Below are positions 5,972 through 9,555 of a stretch of 9,555 nucleotides of DNA, in pieces. The notes under the pieces were generated by a model. That model was given only the letters and a program-made list of their open reading frames with translations, did not search any database and was not told where the DNA came from. This stretch comes from Bauldia sp. (lineage in GTDB: Bacteria > Pseudomonadota > Alphaproteobacteria > Rhizobiales > Kaistiaceae). The stretch is from assembly GCA_020442095.1 (NCBI GenBank), contig JAGRKY010000306.1:1-9555 (forward strand), in the 5' to 3' direction. Position 1 is the stretch's first letter; each line of letters begins with the position of its first letter. The translations under genes were made by a program, and so were the position numbers.

Positions 5972-7174
5972 ATGGCGATCCAGGATATGGCGCCCGACGG
6001 CGGCGCTCGCGGATCGGCCCGCACGTCCCTGATCTACGACCCGAAGGTCCGCGGCATCGTCTTTCAGTTGCTGCTCGCCGTCGGGCTCGTCGTCTTTTTC
6101 TGGTGGATCATCGACAACGCGCGGGAGAACCTCCAGCGCGCGAACATCGCTTCCGGTTTCGACTTCCTCTGGAGCCGGGCGGGATTCGCCATCTCGCAAT
6201 CGCTGATCGACTACACCCCCGACGACAGCTATGCGCGATCCTTCCTCGTCGGGCTGATCAACACGCTGCTCGTCGGCTTTCTCGGCGTCGTCTTCGCGAC
6301 GGCCCTCGGCCTGGTCGCGGGCGTCGCCCGCCTGTCCCGGAACTGGCTGATCTCGGGCATCGCGGCCGTCTATGTCGAGACCTTCCGCAACGTCCCGGTG
6401 CTGCTGCAACTGCTGTTCTGGTACAAGGCGGTGCTCGCGGTCCTGCCAGGCCCGCGCCAGGCGATCGCGCTGCCGATCGGCGCCAACCTCAGCAACCGCG
6501 GTCTCCTGCTGCCGTGGCCGGTGATCGAGCCGGGTTTCTCCGCCACGGTCGTTGCCTTCCTGGTCGCGATCGTCCTTGCCATCGGGGTGGGCATCTGGGC
6601 GCACCGCCGTCAGCTCGCGACCGGGAGGCCCTTTCCGGCATTCTGGACCGGGTTGGGGCTGGTCATCCTGCTGCCGATCATCGTGTTCCTCGCCACCGGC
6701 GCGCCGATGACCCTCAGCTTCCCGGAGCTCAAGGGGTTCAACTTCACGGGCGGCCTGCATATCCAGCCTGAATTCGTCGCGCTGCTGCTCGGGCTCAGCC
6801 TCTACACCGCGACCTTCATCGCCGAGATCGTGCGGGCGGGGATTCTCGCCGTCGCGCGCGGCCAGACCGAGGCGGCCTATGCGCTCGGCCTCCGCTCGGG
6901 GCCGACGCTCAGGCTGGTGATCATCCCGCAGGCCATGCGGGTGATCATCCCGCCGCTGACCAACCAGTATCTGAACCTGATCAAGAATTCGTCGCTCGCG
7001 GTCGCCATCGGCTATCCGGATCTCGTCTCGGTCTTTGCCGGCACCGTGCTCAACCAGACCGGTCAGGCGGTCGAGGCGATCCTCATCACCATGCTGGTCT
7101 ACCTGACGATCAGCATCGCGACGTCGCTGTTCATGAACTGGTTCAACAAGCGCGTCGCGCTGGTGGAGCGATGA
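5972..7174 (+). CDS. aapQ: General L-amino-acid ABC transporter, permease AapQ
   Basis: One of the two membrane subunits of the Aap importer, 400 residues, as expected for AapQ. A hydrophobic helix at about 28-46 follows a short cytosolic N-terminus. The His/Glu/Gln/Arg-type permease domain is split: SFLVGLINTLLVGFLGVVFA (90-109) and YVETFRNVPVLLQLLFWYKA (134-153) lie before an AapQ-typical insert with two more helices (191-209, 224-241). The core resumes with FVALLLGLSLYTATFIAEIV (268-287). The ATPase-coupling EAA loop is GQTEAAYALGLRSG (297-310) continuing to RLVIIPQAMRVIIPP (314-328), followed by SLAVAIGYPDL and a last helix near 369-387. ATG 5972 has an AGGA 8 nt upstream. The stop is only 4 nt before the GTG of the next gene, so translation is probably coupled. 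Confidence 0.95.
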   Translation: MAIQDMAPDGGARGSARTSLIYDPKVRGIVFQLLLAVGLVVFFWWIIDNARENLQRANIASGFDFLWSRAGFAISQSLIDYTPDDSYARSFLVGLINTLLVGFLGVVFATALGLVAGVARLSRNWLISGIAAVYVETFRNVPVLLQLLFWYKAVLAVLPGPRQAIALPIGANLSNRGLLLPWPVIEPGFSATVVAFLVAIVLAIGVGIWAHRRQLATGRPFPAFWTGLGLVILLPIIVFLATGAPMTLSFPELKGFNFTGGLHIQPEFVALLLGLSLYTATFIAEIVRAGILAVARGQTEAAYALGLRSGPTLRLVIIPQAMRVIIPPLTNQYLNLIKNSSLAVAIGYPDLVSVFAGTVLNQTGQAVEAILITMLVYLTISIATSLFMNWFNKRVALVER

Positions 7175-7178
7175 CGCC

Positions 7179-9422
7179 GTGACACGCATCGCCATCTCCT
7201 ATCGCAGGCAGGATTCAGCGGTCATCGCCGGCCGGATATTCGACCGGCTGGTCGCCCGCCATGGCGACGATTCCGTCTTCATGGACGTCGATATTCCGTT
7301 CGGCGCCGATCTCCGCGCCCATCTCGAGGAGGAACTCGCGAAGGCAGACGTCCTGCTGGTCGTCATCGGCCGGGACTGGACCGGAAGCCGGATCCGGAAT
7401 GCCTCGGATCCGGTGCGGATGGAGCTCGAAGCGGCGCTGAAGAGCGGTGTTCCGATCATCCCGGTGCTGGTCGACGGAGCCCCGATGCCCGAGGCGGGCG
7501 ACCTTCCAGCCCCGGTCGCGGGCATCCTGGAGCGGCAGGCCGCGCGGGTCGATGGCGGCGCCGGCTTCGAAACCGACATGGAACGGCTCCTCGAGGTGAT
7601 CGATCACCCGCCGGCAGCGTCGGCGCCGGCAGCGGAGGCGACGGTCCCGGACGAGCCTCCGCCGGTCGTCGTTCCCGCGGCGCCCGAGCCCGAGCCCGCG
7701 GTGCCCGAGCCCGCTCCGATCGCCGAAGCCGCGACGCCGGAACCCGCACCGGAGGCCGAGCCGCCGGTGTCTGAACCGGTGGCCGAGACCGTGCCCGTCG
7801 TCGAAGCGCCGGGGACGGTTCCGGCCGAACAGGATTTCGATCCCGTCGAGGAGGCTGAATATTTCTCGCACCGGGGAGACCGCGACGACGGGCACGAGCC
7901 GGGGGAGGAGGCCGACGTCGAGCCCGGCATGGTGGGGACGATGCTCTATGTGCGCCGGGAGGAGGAACCCGTCCTGCCGCCGCCGCGCCGCCATGTCGGA
8001 GCGGTCGGCTGGGCACGACAGAACCTCTTTTCCTCGATCGGCAATTCGATCCTGACCATCGTCGGCATCGTGCTGATCGCCCTTATCCTGCCGCCGATCA
8101 TCCGCTGGGCCTTCATCGACGCGGTCTGGGTCGGCGACAGCCGCGCCGATTGCGTCGTTCCGGGTGCCGGCGCCTGCTGGGCCTTCGTCGAGGCGAAGTT
8201 CGGCCAGTTCATCTACGGGCGCTATCCGATCGACCAGCGCTGGCGGGTGGACGTCACCGCCGTGCTCCTCGTCATCGGCATCGTCCTGATGGCGGTGCCG
8301 CGGATACCGTACAAGCGCGAGACCGCGATCTACCTTTTCGGCATCTTCCCGATCGTCGCGTTGTTGCTGCTGACCGGCGGGAATTTCGACATCTCGATCT
8401 GGACGGTCATTGGTTTCATCGTGCTGGGCGGTCTGCTGACGGCGCTCGTCGCGGCGGTGATGACCAATGCGATGGGGTCGCGCGGTGCCGGGACCGTGGC
8501 CCTGGCCGCGTTTGTCGTCGCCGTGGTGGTCTGGGTCGGCTCGTTCTTTGTGTCGGAGCCGATGATCCATTTCGGCAGCACCGCGATGTCGCTCGCCACG
8601 CTGGTCGTCATCCTCTGCGGGGCCGTCGGCCTCGTCACCGGGCTGATGGCGGTCCTCGGCCATCCCGACGTTCCCGGCGGCCGGGCGATCTTCGGCCTGT
8701 GGATGGTGATCGGCGTGGTCGTGGTCCTGCTCGGCATCTTCGCGATCGACTTCGGCCTCTCCTATGTCGAGACGCCGCTCTGGGGCGGGCTGCTGGTGAC
8801 GCTGGTGGTGGCGCTGAGCGGCATGGGCGCGTCGATGCCGCTCGGGATCGCGCTGGCGCTCGGAAGGCGGTCGCAGCTGCCGGTCATCCGCTTCGCGTCG
8901 ATCGCCTTCATCGAATTCGTGCGCGGCGTTCCGCTGATCACCGTGCTGTTCATGGCGAGCGTCATGCTGCCGCTTTTCCTGCCGCCGGGCGTGAATTTCG
9001 ACAAGCTGCTGAGGGCGCTGATCGGCGTCGCGCTGTTCGAGGCCGCCTATATGGCGGAAGTCGTGCGCGGCGGGCTGCAGGCGATTCCGACCGGCCAATA
9101 CGAGGCGGCGCGTGCGGTCGGGCTGAAATACTGGCAGTCGATGCGGCTGATCATCCTGCCGCAGGCCCTCAAGATCGTCATTCCGGGCATCGTCAACAGC
9201 TTCATCAGCCTGTTCAAGGACACCAGCCTGGTGCTGATCATCGGCATCTTCGACCTGCTCGGCATCGTCCAGTCGAACTTCACCGATGCCAACTGGACGT
9301 CGCCGGTCACCCCGGCGACGGGATACGTCTTCGCGGCGGTGATATTCTGGATATTCTGCTTCGGGATGTCGCGCTATTCGATCTACACTGAACGCCGCCT
9401 CGACACCGGCTACAGGAACTAG
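7179..9422 (+). CDS. aapM: TIR domain fused to general L-amino-acid ABC transporter permease AapM
   Basis: A 747-residue open frame with three parts. (1) Residues 1-141 are a TIR domain: box 1 AISYRRQDSAVIAGRIFDRL (5-24), VFMDVDIPFGADLRAHLEEE (33-52) including the BB loop, ADVLLVVIGRDW (56-67), VRMELEAAL (79-87) where Glu82 aligns with the NAD-cleaving Glu of bacterial TIRs, then VPIIPVLVDGAPMP (91-104). (2) Residues 142-270 are a Pro/Glu/Ala-rich, acidic, probably disordered linker. (3) Residues 271-747 are AapM: RRHVGAVGWARQNLFSS, a first helix (287-308), a periplasmic loop with Cys325 and Cys333, helices 358-373 and 383-399, four extra hydrophobic stretches (407-524), then the conserved permease core from YVETPLWGGLLVTLVVALSG (529-548) with the EAA loop (638-670) and the C-terminus FGMSRYSIYTERRLDTGYRN. 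Known AapM proteins are about 380-430 residues without TIR. GTG 7179 has GGAG about 10 nt before it. ATG 7929 or 7941 inside could give a normal AapM. No stop or frameshift separates the parts. The TIR should be cytosolic by the positive-inside rule. Confidence 0.93.
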   Translation: MTRIAISYRRQDSAVIAGRIFDRLVARHGDDSVFMDVDIPFGADLRAHLEEELAKADVLLVVIGRDWTGSRIRNASDPVRMELEAALKSGVPIIPVLVDGAPMPEAGDLPAPVAGILERQAARVDGGAGFETDMERLLEVIDHPPAASAPAAEATVPDEPPPVVVPAAPEPEPAVPEPAPIAEAATPEPAPEAEPPVSEPVAETVPVVEAPGTVPAEQDFDPVEEAEYFSHRGDRDDGHEPGEEADVEPGMVGTMLYVRREEEPVLPPPRRHVGAVGWARQNLFSSIGNSILTIVGIVLIALILPPIIRWAFIDAVWVGDSRADCVVPGAGACWAFVEAKFGQFIYGRYPIDQRWRVDVTAVLLVIGIVLMAVPRIPYKRETAIYLFGIFPIVALLLLTGGNFDISIWTVIGFIVLGGLLTALVAAVMTNAMGSRGAGTVALAAFVVAVVVWVGSFFVSEPMIHFGSTAMSLATLVVILCGAVGLVTGLMAVLGHPDVPGGRAIFGLWMVIGVVVVLLGIFAIDFGLSYVETPLWGGLLVTLVVALSGMGASMPLGIALALGRRSQLPVIRFASIAFIEFVRGVPLITVLFMASVMLPLFLPPGVNFDKLLRALIGVALFEAAYMAEVVRGGLQAIPTGQYEAARAVGLKYWQSMRLIILPQALKIVIPGIVNSFISLFKDTSLVLIIGIFDLLGIVQSNFTDANWTSPVTPATGYVFAAVIFWIFCFGMSRYSIYTERRLDTGYRN

Positions 9423-9437
9423 TCAGGAGCTTTGGAT

Positions 9438-9555
9438 ATGCAGCAGCAAGTCGCCGCCGACACGGCTTCAACCGACGCCAAGTCCGAGGTGGCGATCGAT
9501 ATCGCCGAGATGAACAAGTGGTACGGCGATTTCCATGTCCTGAAGAACATCAACC
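9438..9555 (+). CDS. aapP: General L-amino-acid ABC transporter, ATP-binding protein (5' end only)
   Basis: The first 39 codons of the ATPase subunit that powers the AapQ-AapM channel; the rest lies beyond the window. After a short polar N-terminus (MQQQVAADTASTDAKSE) comes VAIDIAEMNKWYGDFHVLKN, the first strand and aromatic A-loop (Tyr34 stacks with ATP adenine) typical of amino-acid ABC ATPases. The Walker A motif would follow just outside. ATG 9438 has AGGAG 8 nt upstream and starts 15 nt after the aapM stop, consistent with one operon. Confidence 0.93.
   Translation, partial: MQQQVAADTASTDAKSEVAIDIAEMNKWYGDFHVLKNIN

Noticed and set aside
5783..7195. Long minus-strand open frame opposite aapQ
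   Set aside because: Charged Asp/Arg/Glu/Gln-rich shadow of a permease; no domain or ribosome site.
7179..7928. Separate TIR gene ending before a distinct aapM
   Set aside because: There is no stop codon between the TIR and the permease in the shared frame, so a single fused protein is the simplest reading; an internal start remains possible and is reported.
7215..9098. Long minus-strand open frame of 627 codons opposite the TIR-AapM gene
   Set aside because: It is extremely rich in Arg, Asp, His and Gln, with no recognisable domain; this is the usual mirror of a high-GC membrane-protein gene.
1..9555. CRISPR arrays, insertion sequences or transposases
   Set aside because: No regularly spaced repeats, transposase motifs or terminal inverted repeats were seen.

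Overview
The window reads as a high-GC alphaproteobacterial chromosome, most likely Hyphomicrobiales (Rhizobiales). Reasons: an aapJ-aapQ-aapM-aapP general L-amino-acid ABC transporter operon, a stand-alone NDUFS4-like complex I accessory subunit, and an alphaproteobacterial-type MetC. I cannot name the genus.

Left edge (1-413, minus strand): the 5' end of a periplasmic binding protein of the ABC family associated with urea/guanidine carboxylase. It is preceded by a recognisable guanidine-I (ykkC) riboswitch and, just upstream of that, a near-consensus sigma-54 -24/-12 promoter. This suggests uptake of guanidine or a related nitrogen compound under both nitrogen control and direct guanidine sensing. 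The reading frame is broken by one nucleotide between the start codon and the signal peptide.

Middle: a minus-strand acyltransferase-3 family membrane protein (513-1679). Next come tRNA-Pro(TGG) with a promoter and terminator-like hairpin, the NDUFS4-like gene (2082-2387), tRNA-Arg(TCT), and a PAP2-family membrane phosphatase (2598-3476). The PAP2 gene converges on metC (3479-4663, minus) with a 2-bp gap inside a perfect 18-bp palindrome. metC has a good promoter and is divergent from the aap operon; the shared intergenic region holds three copies of a short ATGCTTC/GAAGCAT element.

Right half (4881-9555, plus): aapJ (binding protein), a strong hairpin, aapQ (permease), aapM (permease) and the start of aapP (ATPase). 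The standout feature is aapM. It is a 747-residue open frame that begins with a complete TIR domain of the bacterial SYRR type, continues through a Pro/Glu/Ala-rich acidic linker, and ends in the AapM permease. The permease itself seems to carry about four extra transmembrane helices before its conserved transport core. A TIR domain physically built into a housekeeping amino-acid importer is the best candidate here for an undescribed system: a membrane-anchored TIR enzyme or adaptor coupled to amino-acid transport.
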